From the NCBI GenBank assembly GCA_034189195.1, contig JAXHVI010000183.1, positions 1-39,119 of the forward strand: DNA of 39,119 nucleotides, given 5' to 3'. The notes under the pieces were generated by a model. The model searched no databases. It had not been told where the DNA came from and worked only from the letters and a program-made list of their open reading frames with translations. The position numbers and the translations under genes were made by a program. Positions 1-7,026 of the stretch are shown here, in pieces. Each line of letters begins with the position of its first letter. Position 1 is the first letter of the stretch. This DNA is from Desulfosudis sp034189195. GTDB taxonomy: Bacteria; Desulfobacterota; Desulfobacteria; Desulfobacterales; Desulfosudaceae.

Positions 1-533
1 GGCACGGCCGGGGCGGCCAGGGCGCCATCACCGCGGCCAAGATCGTGGCCAACGTGGCCTTTGCCTCCGGTTACAGGGGCGTGGCCATGATCCCCACCTT
101 CGGCACCGAGCGGCGGGGGGCACCGGTCTTCACCTCGTTAAAGCTTTCCACAAAAGACATCTACGATCTGTCCCCCCTTGAACAGCCCGACGTGATCGTG
201 ATCCTGGACGAACACCTGATCGCCGAGGCCAACGTGACCCAAGGCATCAAACCCGGCGGCACCATCATCATCAACACCCACAAACCGGTGGGCGCCTATG
301 TGTTCGACAATGTCACAACGGCCGTTGCCGACGTTTCCGCAATCGCCGTGGAAGTGGGGATGCCCAGGGCCATTGTCAACACCGGCATTATCGGCGCCTT
401 TGCCAGGGCCACCGGCCTGGTGGAAATCGAGCCCCTGCTTGCGGCCATTGAAAAAGAGTTTGACGGCAAGCGGGCCCGGCGCAACGCCGAGGCGGCCCGG
501 CTGGCCTATGAACGTACAATAATCGGAGTATGA
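1..533 (+). CDS. porG: Pyruvate/2-oxoacid:ferredoxin oxidoreductase gamma subunit (5' end outside window)
   Basis: The reading frame is open from base 3 and starts with the residues HGRGGQGAITAAK, so the true start lies upstream of the window. GRGGQG followed by a conserved KI(V)A helix is the hallmark of the gamma domain of 2-oxoacid:acceptor oxidoreductases. The visible part is about 176 residues, which is nearly the whole family length of 180-190. The gamma subunit packs against alpha and beta in the cytoplasmic complex that converts pyruvate and CoA to acetyl-CoA, CO2 and reduced ferredoxin. The stop TGA at 531-533 is one base before the porD ATG, so the two are translationally coupled. 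Related 2-ketoisovalerate enzymes have the same architecture. Pyruvate is the default reading, not proven. Confidence 0.9.
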   Translation, partial: HGRGGQGAITAAKIVANVAFASGYRGVAMIPTFGTERRGAPVFTSLKLSTKDIYDLSPLEQPDVIVILDEHLIAEANVTQGIKPGGTIIINTHKPVGAYVFDNVTTAVADVSAIAVEVGMPRAIVNTGIIGAFARATGLVEIEPLLAAIEKEFDGKRARRNAEAARLAYERTIIGV

Positions 534-534
534 T

Positions 535-837
535 ATGAAAAACAAGGCCTTTGCGGCCCATACGTCCCACAGTGAACCCGGCCCCGGAGACGGCGGTAAC
601 ACCGGTTCCTGGCGGGTGGAATACCCGGTCATCGACGAAAGTCGCTGCATTCCGGCCAAAAAAAAGACGCGGAGCTGCTTTCTGTGCTGGCTTCACTGCC
701 CGGACGGGGTGATCACCCAGACCATTCCGCCGTCCATTGACCTGCAATACTGCAAGGGGTGCGGCATCTGCGCTGAAGAGTGCCCGGCCGGCGCCATCAC
801 CATGGTGGCGGAAACCGAAAGAAAAGAGGAACTTTGA
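535..837 (+). CDS. porD: Pyruvate:ferredoxin oxidoreductase delta subunit, 2x[4Fe-4S] ferredoxin-like
   Basis: This 100-residue protein is the ferredoxin-like delta subunit that carries electrons out of the oxidoreductase. The C-terminal cluster motif is regular: C73-x2-C76-x2-C79-x3-C83-P. The N-terminal motif is irregular. C48-x2-C51-x3-C55-P fits cysteines II to IV, but the position expected for cysteine I (45) is Thr, and the nearest cysteine is C38, which gives C-x9-C. That cluster may have a looped-out first ligand or may be altered. It follows porG after one base and precedes porA by 198 bases of repeat DNA. The length of about 100 residues is normal for PorD/VorD. Confidence 0.9.
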   Translation: MKNKAFAAHTSHSEPGPGDGGNTGSWRVEYPVIDESRCIPAKKKTRSCFLCWLHCPDGVITQTIPPSIDLQYCKGCGICAEECPAGAITMVAETERKEEL

Positions 838-900
838 GGATTCAAGGGGTCAAGTGAGGTACCTGGGCCACAAAGCCCCCAACAAAACAGTTGAATGATA

Positions 901-1013
901 AACACTTGGCCGGGTGCCACGGGCGAAGCAACAGCTTGCCCGTGCCGGAGGAACGAAGCAATCTCCTTGGCAACCGTTCAAGATTGCTTCGCTTCGCTCG
1001 CAATGACGATGTA
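901..1013 (+). repeat. Intergenic inverted-repeat element between porD and porA
   Basis: Two hairpins follow one another. CACGGGC (918-924) pairs with GCCCGTG (938-944). GAAGCAATCT (955-964) pairs perfectly with AGATTGCTTC (981-990). The segment ends in GCTTCGCTCGCAATGACGAT, a string I recall from short dispersed repeats in several bacterial genomes. No coding frame is convincing here. It interrupts an otherwise tight por operon, so it is probably transcribed and may fold in the mRNA. Confidence 0.6.
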
Positions 1014-1035
1014 AGAGTAAGATAAGGAACTATAG

Positions 1036-2226
1036 ATGCACGTCATAGACTCAGGCAACACCGCCGCCGCCACCGGCGTCAAACTGGCCCGGGTACAGGT
1101 CATTGCCGCCTACCCCATCACGCCCCAGACCCCGCTGACGGAAAAGCTCTCCGAGTTCGTGGAGTCCGGCGAGATGAAGGCCGAGTACATTCCCGTGGAA
1201 AGCGAGCACAGCGCCCTGGCCGTGTGCATTGCCGCCTCCAGCACCGGGGCGCGGGCCTTTACCGCCACCAGCGCCAACGGTCTGCTTTACATGCACGAAC
1301 AGGTCCACTGGGCCGCCGGGGCCCGGCTGCCCCTGGTCATGTGCGTGGCCAACCGGGGCGTGGGCGCGCCCTGGTCCATCTGGAACGACCATCAGGACAC
1401 CATGTCCCAGCGGGACACCGGCTGGATTCACCTGCACGCGGCCAACCACCAGCAGATCATCGACACCGTGATCCAGGCCTTCCGCATCGCCGAAACCGTG
1501 CGTGTGCCGGTGATGGTCTGCTACGACGGCTACCTGCTCTCCCACACCCACATGCCGTTCGACGTGCCCGGTCCGGACCAGGCAGACGCCTTTCTGGCCG
1601 GAAGCTCGCCCTCGGCCCTGCTCGACCCCTCAACCCCCATGAACCTGAACACCGTCACACTGCCCGACGTGCGGCCCGACGTGCGCGGCGATATGGCCCC
1701 TTCCTACATGGAGATCCGCCACGACCTGCACCAGGACATGCGCCGGGCCATCACCGTGGTGGAAGAGACGGACAGGGCCTACCTGGACCGGTTCGGCCGG
1801 GGGGGCCATCCCTTTTTTGAAGGCTACCGGTGCGACGATGCCGATTTTGTGGCCCTGTGCATGGGTTCGCTTTCCCTTCAGATGCGAAAGGTGGTGGACC
1901 TGCTGCGGAATGAAAACATTCGCGCCGGCGTCATGGGCCTGCGGCTTTTCCGGCCCTTTCCCGCCGAGCAACTGGCCGAAGCCCTGGCAAACACCAAAGG
2001 TATTGCCGTTTTTGAAAAAGCGATCAGCTACGGGTATGAAGGCCCGCTGGCCAGTGAACTCAAAGCGGCCCTGTACAATGCCCCGGCCCGGCCGAAGGTG
2101 GACAACTTTATTCTGGGCCTGGGCGGCAGAACCATTAAAACCGAAGACCTGCACACGGCCTTTAAAAATTTCTGCCAGACCCCCAAAACCGACGCACAGC
2201 CCGCATGGATAGATCTTAAAATGTAG
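1036..2226 (+). CDS. porA: Pyruvate/2-oxoacid:ferredoxin oxidoreductase alpha subunit
   Basis: This is a 396-residue alpha subunit, normal length for the four-subunit type. The N-terminal pyrimidine-binding domain shows AAYPITPQTPLTE (24-36) and PVESEHSA around residue 55, the region that holds the catalytic Glu that activates thiamine diphosphate. The C-terminal third, from about residue 265, is the transketolase-C-like domain II with GLRLFRPFP. The start ATG has AAGGAA 8 bases upstream. It works with porB to form the active site, and porG and porD complete the complex. The porD-porA gap of 198 bases is unusually long for these genes and holds a repeat element. Confidence 0.93.
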   Translation: MHVIDSGNTAAATGVKLARVQVIAAYPITPQTPLTEKLSEFVESGEMKAEYIPVESEHSALAVCIAASSTGARAFTATSANGLLYMHEQVHWAAGARLPLVMCVANRGVGAPWSIWNDHQDTMSQRDTGWIHLHAANHQQIIDTVIQAFRIAETVRVPVMVCYDGYLLSHTHMPFDVPGPDQADAFLAGSSPSALLDPSTPMNLNTVTLPDVRPDVRGDMAPSYMEIRHDLHQDMRRAITVVEETDRAYLDRFGRGGHPFFEGYRCDDADFVALCMGSLSLQMRKVVDLLRNENIRAGVMGLRLFRPFPAEQLAEALANTKGIAVFEKAISYGYEGPLASELKAALYNAPARPKVDNFILGLGGRTIKTEDLHTAFKNFCQTPKTDAQPAWIDLKM

Positions 2227-2250
2227 ATGGAAACACGGCACATAAATTTC

Positions 2251-2275
2251 GATTTCGATCCCGATAGATTTCGAT
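2251..2275 (+). repeat. Degenerate hexamer tract between porA and porB
   Basis: The bases GATTTC GATCCC GATAGA and a following TTCGAT form a short 6-nt periodic run in the 95-base gap between porA and porB. The same type of tract, hexamers beginning with GA or GG, occurs at three other intergenic places in this window (4892-4962, 36045-36092, 38683-38724). Confidence 0.5.
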
Positions 2276-2321
2276 AAACAAACGTGTTGCTACCCTACTA
2301 AAATGAAAGGGATATAAATAT

Positions 2322-3215
2322 ATGACGACCACCGTCAACCTGCTGGACCTCCCGGAAGAGGAACTGGTGCACCCGGGCAACCGGGCCTGCGCCGGTTGCG
2401 GCCTCTCCCAGATATATCGCATCGGACTCAAGGCCCTGGGCCGGGACACCATTCTGGTGGTGCCGCCCAGCTGCCTCACCGTTATGCAGGGGCTCTACCC
2501 CATTGCCGCCACCCAGCTTCCCTGCCTCAACGTCACCTTTGCCTCCACCGCCGCGGCAGCCACCGGGGTCCGGGCCGCGCTCCGCGCCCTGGACCGGGAC
2601 AAGACCACGGTGGTGGCCTGGGCCGGCGACGGCGGCACCAGCGACATCGGCATTCAGGCCCTGTCCGGGGCCTGCGAACGGGGCGAGAACCTGATCTATA
2701 TCTGCTACGACAACGAAGCCTACATGAACACCGGCATTCAGCGCTCCGGCACCACCCCGGCCGGGGCCGTGACCACCACCACCCCCATTCACGGCAAGCG
2801 CCAGCAGCGCAAGGATGTGGCCTCCATCGTGGCGGCCCATGACATTGCCTACGTGGTCTCCTGCTCCTCGGCCTACCCCCTGGACTTTTACACCAAGCTG
2901 GTCAAAGCCAAATCCATGACCGGCACCCGCTATTTTCACGTTCACACCGCCTGCCCGCCGGGCTGGGGATTTGATCCCCGGTACACGGTCAAGGTGGGAA
3001 AGCTGGCCGTGGAAACCGGCCTGTTCGAGCTTTACGAGCACGAAAACGGAAAAACAACCCTTACCGGCGCCACCGCAAAACTGGCCGGCAAACAGCGCAA
3101 ATCCGTGGAACTCTACTTCAAGGCCCAGTCCCGGTTCAAGACCATGCCCGACCGCCAGATCAAAGCCGTGCAACTGGAAATCGACCAGAGATGGGCCAAA
3201 CGGGAAAATCATTGA
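2322..3215 (+). CDS. porB: Pyruvate/2-oxoacid:ferredoxin oxidoreductase beta subunit
   Basis: This 297-residue beta subunit binds thiamine diphosphate and a proximal [4Fe-4S] cluster. The TPP motif runs from GDG (102-104) to YDNEAYMNTG (129-138), as in the family. Four cysteines fit the cluster ligands: C23 and C26 in CAGC, C51 in PPSC and C211 in ACPPGW. Length is normal. It lies 95 bases downstream of porA, with a short hexamer repeat in between and AAAGGGAT about 12 bases before the ATG. This completes a gamma-delta-alpha-beta operon that couples acetyl-CoA and pyruvate to ferredoxin in either direction in anaerobes. Confidence 0.93.
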   Translation: MTTTVNLLDLPEEELVHPGNRACAGCGLSQIYRIGLKALGRDTILVVPPSCLTVMQGLYPIAATQLPCLNVTFASTAAAATGVRAALRALDRDKTTVVAWAGDGGTSDIGIQALSGACERGENLIYICYDNEAYMNTGIQRSGTTPAGAVTTTTPIHGKRQQRKDVASIVAAHDIAYVVSCSSAYPLDFYTKLVKAKSMTGTRYFHVHTACPPGWGFDPRYTVKVGKLAVETGLFELYEHENGKTTLTGATAKLAGKQRKSVELYFKAQSRFKTMPDRQIKAVQLEIDQRWAKRENH

Positions 3216-3249
3216 CATTCCCCCCGCAATCTTTTAATTAAACCAATAC

Positions 3250-3326
3250 GCGCCCGTAGCTCAGCTGGATAGAGTGCCGGACTACGAATCCGTAGGTCGG
3301 GGGTTCGAATCCCTCCGGGCGCGCCA
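3250..3326 (+). tRNA. tRNA-Arg, anticodon ACG
   Basis: The 77-nt cloverleaf is complete. The acceptor GCGCCCG (3250-3256) pairs with CGGGCGC (3316-3322), the discriminator is G and CCA is encoded (3324-3326). The D arm is GCTC/GAGT. The anticodon loop CTACGAA gives ACG at 3284-3286, which reads CGU and, after A34 deamination to inosine, CGC and CGA. The T arm has GGGGG TTCGAAT CCCTC. It lies just downstream of porB. Confidence 0.97.
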
Positions 3327-3333
3327 TTTTTAT

Positions 3334-3362
3334 CCGCAATTCGCGAACTTTCGCGGTTGCGG
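3334..3362. other. Hairpin just downstream of tRNA-Arg
   Basis: CCGCAA (3334-3339) pairs with TTGCGG (3357-3362), and inside it CGCGAA (3342-3347) pairs with TTCGCG (3350-3355). It begins 7 bases after the tRNA CCA end. No T run follows it, so it is not a classical intrinsic terminator. It could stabilise or end the tRNA transcript. Confidence 0.45.
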
Positions 3363-3443
3363 ATCACCGTATCCATCGGCGTCACGGCTTATGTCCAAAC
3401 CGGTGTTTCGATTGACACGCTGATTTCCATTTTTCCCTCCTGT

Positions 3444-3480
3444 TTTCGTTTTCTTCGTGACCTTCGTGCCTTTCGTGTTA
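3444..3480 (-). repeat. 9-nt tandem tract (NCACGAAGN type)
   Basis: On the minus strand the units ACACGAAAG, GCACGAAGG, TCACGAAGA and AAACGAAAA run in phase. The open frame it creates, with the repeating residues NTKGTKVTKKTKTG, is a by-product of the 9-nt period and is not a gene. The rest of the tRNA-to-regulator gap (3363-3592) holds nothing else recognisable except the promoter and operator region of the next gene. Confidence 0.55.
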
Positions 3481-3555
3481 AAAAGCGGCCCGCCGCCTGA
3501 ACCGTCCTGATCCCACTCCGATTTGGGCAAAAAAATTGTCTTCTAAAATTTTTTC

Positions 3556-3598
3556 TTGACACGGTTCACGGATGTGTTGATTTTTTGGTCATGTGACC
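3556..3598 (+). promoter_or_regulatory. Putative promoter and operator of the TetR-type regulator
   Basis: TTGACA at 3556-3561 is a consensus -35 box, with a weak TGATTT about 17 bases downstream as -10. GGTCATGTGACC (3587-3598) is an inverted repeat with perfect 5-bp arms at the proposed transcription start. It spans the GTG start codon of the longest frame. Autoregulation by TetR proteins through such palindromes is common, so this is a plausible operator, but no site is proven. Confidence 0.4.
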
Positions 3599-4243
3599 GA
3601 ACAATCAAGCAAGGGGATTTTCTTGGGAAGAAAGAGTCTTGCAAATGCCCGGCGCAGTGAGATCGTTGCCGCTTTTTACCGGTGCGTTGTTGCGGAAGGG
3701 TTTGCCGGGGCATCCATCCGTAAAGTCGCCAAAGAGGCCGGGGTCCAGCCCAGCGTGCTGCACCACTATTTTGCCGACCGTGACGAGATGATCGAAGAGA
3801 TGGTCACGGTTTACGCGGACCTCATTATTCAGCATTTTAAAAATGACATGAAAGAATGCAAAGATCCCGATGAGCAGTTCCGGTATGCCATTCACTATCT
3901 GTTCAGCGACAGCATGATCAACGACGACTTTACCGGTTTTTTTCTGGAATGCCTGGTGGAGTCGCGCAGAAACCCCAAAGTCCGGGCCACCATTGCCGCC
4001 ACCTTTCGCCGGTTTCGCAAAGAGATCACCGAATTTATCGACGGGCTGGAGGTCTTTAAGAAGCTTCCGGCCGCCACGAAAAAAACCTATGTCTCCATGA
4101 TCGTGGCCATGCACGAAGGCACGGAGCTGCAATGGTTTGCCAACCCCAAAGACATATCGCTTGAAGCGGCATACGACACCGGCCGGCTTCTGATCGAGCT
4201 GCTGACCGACCATGTGGCCGCCACCGGAAAAAAGGGGACGTGA
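3593..4243 (+). CDS. TetR/AcrR family transcriptional regulator
   Basis: This protein of up to 216 residues has a TetR-type N-terminal DNA-binding domain. The helix-turn-helix covers about residues 40-60 (SIRKVAKEAGVQPSVLHHYF), followed by the usual ADRDEMI helix. The C-terminal half is helical and variable, so the ligand is unknown. The start is uncertain. The GTG at 3593 has no good ribosome site. The in-frame TTG at 3623 has AAGGGG six bases upstream and would give 206 residues and leave the palindrome at 3587-3598 outside the gene. It is followed at once by an alanine dehydrogenase fragment, which suggests a recombination junction at its 3' end. Confidence 0.85.
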   Translation: MTEQSSKGIFLGRKSLANARRSEIVAAFYRCVVAEGFAGASIRKVAKEAGVQPSVLHHYFADRDEMIEEMVTVYADLIIQHFKNDMKECKDPDEQFRYAIHYLFSDSMINDDFTGFFLECLVESRRNPKVRATIAATFRRFRKEITEFIDGLEVFKKLPAATKKTYVSMIVAMHEGTELQWFANPKDISLEAAYDTGRLLIELLTDHVAATGKKGT

Positions 4244-4463
4244 TGGTGGATGTGGCCATCGACCAGGGCGGCTGTTTTGAAACCTCCCGGCCCACCACCC
4301 ACACGAACCCCGTCTTTGAAGAGGAGCAGGTGATCCATTACTGCGTGGCCAACATGCCCGGGGCCGTGCCCCGAACCTCCACCCTGGCCCTGACCAACAC
4401 CACCCTGCCCTATGCCCTGTGGAGGTCGCGGACAAGGGATGGCGGCGGACCATGCGGGAATGA
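4243..4463 (+). pseudogene. ald: Alanine dehydrogenase C-terminal remnant, frameshifted
   Basis: The translation shows VDVAIDQGGCFETSRPTTH and VIHYCVANMPGAVPRTST, unmistakable C-terminal sequence of alanine dehydrogenase (family length about 370). Only about 75 residues remain and the catalytic N-terminal part is missing. After TLPYAL at about 4418 the frame shifts. In the next frame VEVADKGWRRTMRE continues the family sequence up to TGA at 4461-4463. A single lost base explains this. It starts within a few bases of the regulator stop codon. The gene is clearly dead. Confidence 0.85.
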
Positions 4464-4546
4464 GTATCGACAAGGTGGTCAAAAAATACGAATTGGATGA
4501 ACAGCCCACCGACTTTGCGTTCTGGCAGTCCCGGTCCCCTCAGGAG
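4460..4546 (+). pseudogene. Remnant of a small nucleotidyltransferase-associated protein
   Basis: From ATG at 4460 the frame reads MSIDKVVKKYELDEQPTDFA then FWQSRSPQE. From memory this matches the start of a family of short proteins (about 60-70 residues) often encoded beside nucleotidyltransferase/AbiEii-type genes, where a LAALEEIRREYH-like stretch follows. Here that match ends after SPQE, and the frame runs on into sequence antisense to the next fragment. It is most likely a broken gene. The identification is moderate. Confidence 0.5.
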
Positions 4547-4593
4547 ATGGATGGGCACGAAACAGCACTCACCGGTATCTCTCCGCCGAAAAA

Positions 4594-4893
4594 TCAATCC
4601 ACCGTGTCCGGCAGGTCCAGTAGAAACCGCCATGCAGGAACCACATCAATGGCGCCTTTGCCGGTTTCTATCCTCTCATTACTGTCCAGGGTGATGATCG
4701 TTCCTGTTTTAAGGCCCTGTTCATCCATGGCCTCGCTCAAAGCCGTTGTTTCCCGTTTTCGCGTTTGTGCGTCGGCCGGGGACTCACATACCTGCACAAG
4801 CCGTTTTTTCCGCCCGCTTGTCGAAACGACAGAATCAACTTCCCGGCCATTTTTTGTTTTGTAATAGCATATCCGCGGATAAAGCCTTTTTTC
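4594..4893 (-). pseudogene. DUF4143 AAA ATPase C-terminal remnant
   Basis: On the minus strand the residues YYKTKNGREVD, RLVQVCESPAD and TRKRETTALSEAMDE match the C-terminal nuclease-like DUF4143 part of the AAA ATPase family that has an N-terminal P-loop domain and a full length near 400 residues. Only about 95 residues are left. The ATPase domain is gone, and a hexamer-repeat tract begins at the break point (4892). The residues upstream of the match come from the repeat. No function is expected. Confidence 0.75.
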
Positions 4894-4962
4894 GTGCGCG
4901 TGCTCGTGATCGGCTGCTATGACTGCGATCAGGAGTACGAGCACGATTACGATTTGGATGTT
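4892..4962. repeat. Degenerate hexamer tract with inverted halves
   Basis: From 4921 the bases read GACTGC GATCAG GAGTAC GAGCAC GATTAC GATTTG GATGTT, seven units in phase that all begin with GA. To the left, 4892-4914 reads on the other strand as GATCAC GAGCAC GCGCAC GAA, so the two halves are inverted relative to each other and can fold (GTGCTCGT with ACGAGCAC). It separates the DUF4143 remnant from the amidase gene. Confidence 0.6.
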
Positions 4963-5010
4963 TTATGGACGGCAATAAACGTCCGCTCCCTTTTAATGCG
5001 GAACGCCCCC

Positions 5011-7026
5011 CTACCCGTCCCCGCCATGGGAGAAGGCCGCCATCTTGGTGTGGCGCATGTACTCCCTGATGCCCTTGACAATGCCTTCGCACACCTTGTC
5101 CTGGTAGGCAGGGTCGATCAGGCGGCCGCACTCGGTCTTATCGCTGATAAACCCGGTCTCGATCAGCACGGCCGGCATCTGGGCGCCCAGCAGAACATAG
5201 AACGGCGCCTGTTTGACGCCTTTGTCCTTGATCCGGCTGTAACTCTTTTTCAGGTTGCCGACCAGGGAGCCCTGCACAAACCCGGCCAGGCGGCTGGATT
5301 CGTTGATCTTGGCGTTCTGCATCAGGTCCTGAAGGATCACCTGAAGGTCGCTGATGTTTTTGGTGGATGTGGCGTTTTCCCGGGCCGCCACCTCCATGGC
5401 CTCTTCGTCGGTGGCGATGTTGAGAATATAGGTTTCGATGCCGTAGGCGTTGTTGGAGCGGCAGGCATTGGTATGAATGGAGATAAACAGGTCGGCGTTG
5501 CGGGTGTTGGCTATAGCGGTGCGCTCCTCCAGTGTTAAAAAGGTGTCCGAGGTGCGGGTCAGAATCACCTCGCACCCGATCTCCCGTCGAATCTGGTCGG
5601 CCAGTTTCCGGGCCAGGGCCAGGGTGACGGCCTTTTCATGGACCCCTTTCCGGTATCCGGGCGCGCCCCCGTCCTTGCCGCCGTGACCGGCGTCGATCAC
5701 GATGCGCCGAACGCCCAGGGAGAGCTGCTCGGCCAGGGACTTGGGACCGGTGGAGGGCGGCAGCACTTCATCCGGTGCCCGGGCCACCTGTGCCTTGTCC
5801 CCGTTTTTCCCTCTCACGTCGATGACGATGCGAAAGGGGTTTTGCAGGTAGAAAACATCGTAGTCCTCAAAGGACTTGATATCCACCACCACCCGCACGG
5901 TATCGGTGGTGAACTGGCCGGCCCGAATATCTTTTAACAGGTTGTCGTCCACCGGTATGCTGCGGGACATGTCCTTGCCCAGCCGGGACTGGGCCAGGTC
6001 CACGTACAGCCGCTGGGGCTTGCCCTGGCGGGGATCGTGCCTGAGCAGGTTGTGGTTGTATTCCACCTGCTTGCTGGTGTCGATGACCACGCGGGTATAG
6101 GCCGGGTTGGACCAGAACCGCAGCCCCTCTACAATGGCCGGCCCCGGCGGGGCAGCCGGCGTTTCCGGCGGGGGCATGCAGTAGGGGTCACCGCCTGGGG
6201 ACGCGGCCGGGTCATCCGGGGAGACGGCATCGGACACCACCAGGGGCGAGGCGCCGGAAATACCGCCCAGCACGGCCACCGCCTTTTCATTATAAGCACT
6301 CCGGGGAAACTCCCGCACCACCTGTTGAAGCAGTTCAACTCCCCGGTCCTGGTCGGTCTGGCGGTAGGAGTGTTTGTACAGTTCGGTCTGAAGCTTTCCG
6401 GCCATGTACAGGCCGGCCGCGGCCCAGGGGCCGGTGGGGTCGCTCTCGTACACATCGTAAAACCCGTTGATACAGGTCTGCCAGTAACTGCGGTATTTCT
6501 GGCGGCGGGGGGCGTTGACCAGGTCGCTGTAACAGCGCTCGGCCTCAAAATAACGGGCCTTTATCTTGTCCCCGGACGGCGAGGAGGAAGGCGGGGCCGT
6601 GGCCGGGGTTTTGACCACCGTCGTCTTGCCGGAAAGCCCGGCCAGCTGCTCCTTTGCCCTGGCGCTGTAAGCGCTGTCCGGGAACCGGTGAACAATGCGG
6701 TTGAACAGGTCGGCGGCCTCCTGAAGATCGGCGGACCGGTAGGAGTGTTTATACATCTCGGTATACAGCACCCCGGCCCGGTAAAGGCCGGCCGCGGCCC
6801 AGGGACCGGAGGGGTCCTGCTCGTAAACATCCAGAAAGGCGTTGATACACCGCTGCCAGTAGGACCGGTACTGCTGCCGGGACGGGTTCCGGGAGAGGTC
6901 GGCATAGCAGTTTTCCGCCTCGAAAAACCGGGTCTTGAGGTTTGCCGAAGAAGAGGCGCAGGAAAAGAACACCGCTGCCACGCAGCCGAGAATCATCACA
7001 AACGATGCGCGTTTTCGGCAGATCAT
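5011..7026 (-). CDS. N-acetylmuramoyl-L-alanine amidase with AMIN domain and duplicated N-terminal module
   Basis: This 671-residue exported cell-wall hydrolase cleaves the amide between MurNAc and the L-Ala of the stem peptide. An N-terminal signal ends in FFSC-A, a marginal lipobox. Residues about 28-131 and 153-257 are two copies of one TPR-like module (both contain DPxGPWAAAGLY and YKHSYR). An AMIN domain follows at about 300-400, and a C-terminal Amidase_3 domain starts at about 437 with IDAGHGG, a HEK Glu, SIHTN and IETGFIS, the zinc ligands and catalytic Glu of the family. The ATG overlaps the mutS stop by four bases, with GGAG 8 bases upstream. The extra module makes it longer than AmiC (about 420). 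Confidence 0.93.
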   Translation of the reverse strand: MICRKRASFVMILGCVAAVFFSCASSSANLKTRFFEAENCYADLSRNPSRQQYRSYWQRCINAFLDVYEQDPSGPWAAAGLYRAGVLYTEMYKHSYRSADLQEAADLFNRIVHRFPDSAYSARAKEQLAGLSGKTTVVKTPATAPPSSSPSGDKIKARYFEAERCYSDLVNAPRRQKYRSYWQTCINGFYDVYESDPTGPWAAAGLYMAGKLQTELYKHSYRQTDQDRGVELLQQVVREFPRSAYNEKAVAVLGGISGASPLVVSDAVSPDDPAASPGGDPYCMPPPETPAAPPGPAIVEGLRFWSNPAYTRVVIDTSKQVEYNHNLLRHDPRQGKPQRLYVDLAQSRLGKDMSRSIPVDDNLLKDIRAGQFTTDTVRVVVDIKSFEDYDVFYLQNPFRIVIDVRGKNGDKAQVARAPDEVLPPSTGPKSLAEQLSLGVRRIVIDAGHGGKDGGAPGYRKGVHEKAVTLALARKLADQIRREIGCEVILTRTSDTFLTLEERTAIANTRNADLFISIHTNACRSNNAYGIETYILNIATDEEAMEVAARENATSTKNISDLQVILQDLMQNAKINESSRLAGFVQGSLVGNLKKSYSRIKDKGVKQAPFYVLLGAQMPAVLIETGFISDKTECGRLIDPAYQDKVCEGIVKGIREYMRHTKMAAFSHGGDG

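Noticed and set aside
3330..3530. A 66-codon frame with NTKGTKVTKKTKTG
   Set aside because: The residues arise from a 9-nt tandem DNA repeat, so it is not a protein gene.
4765..5538. A 257-codon frame including QEYEHDYDLD
   Set aside because: It is made of antisense DUF4143 remnant, hexamer repeat and antisense amidase sequence.
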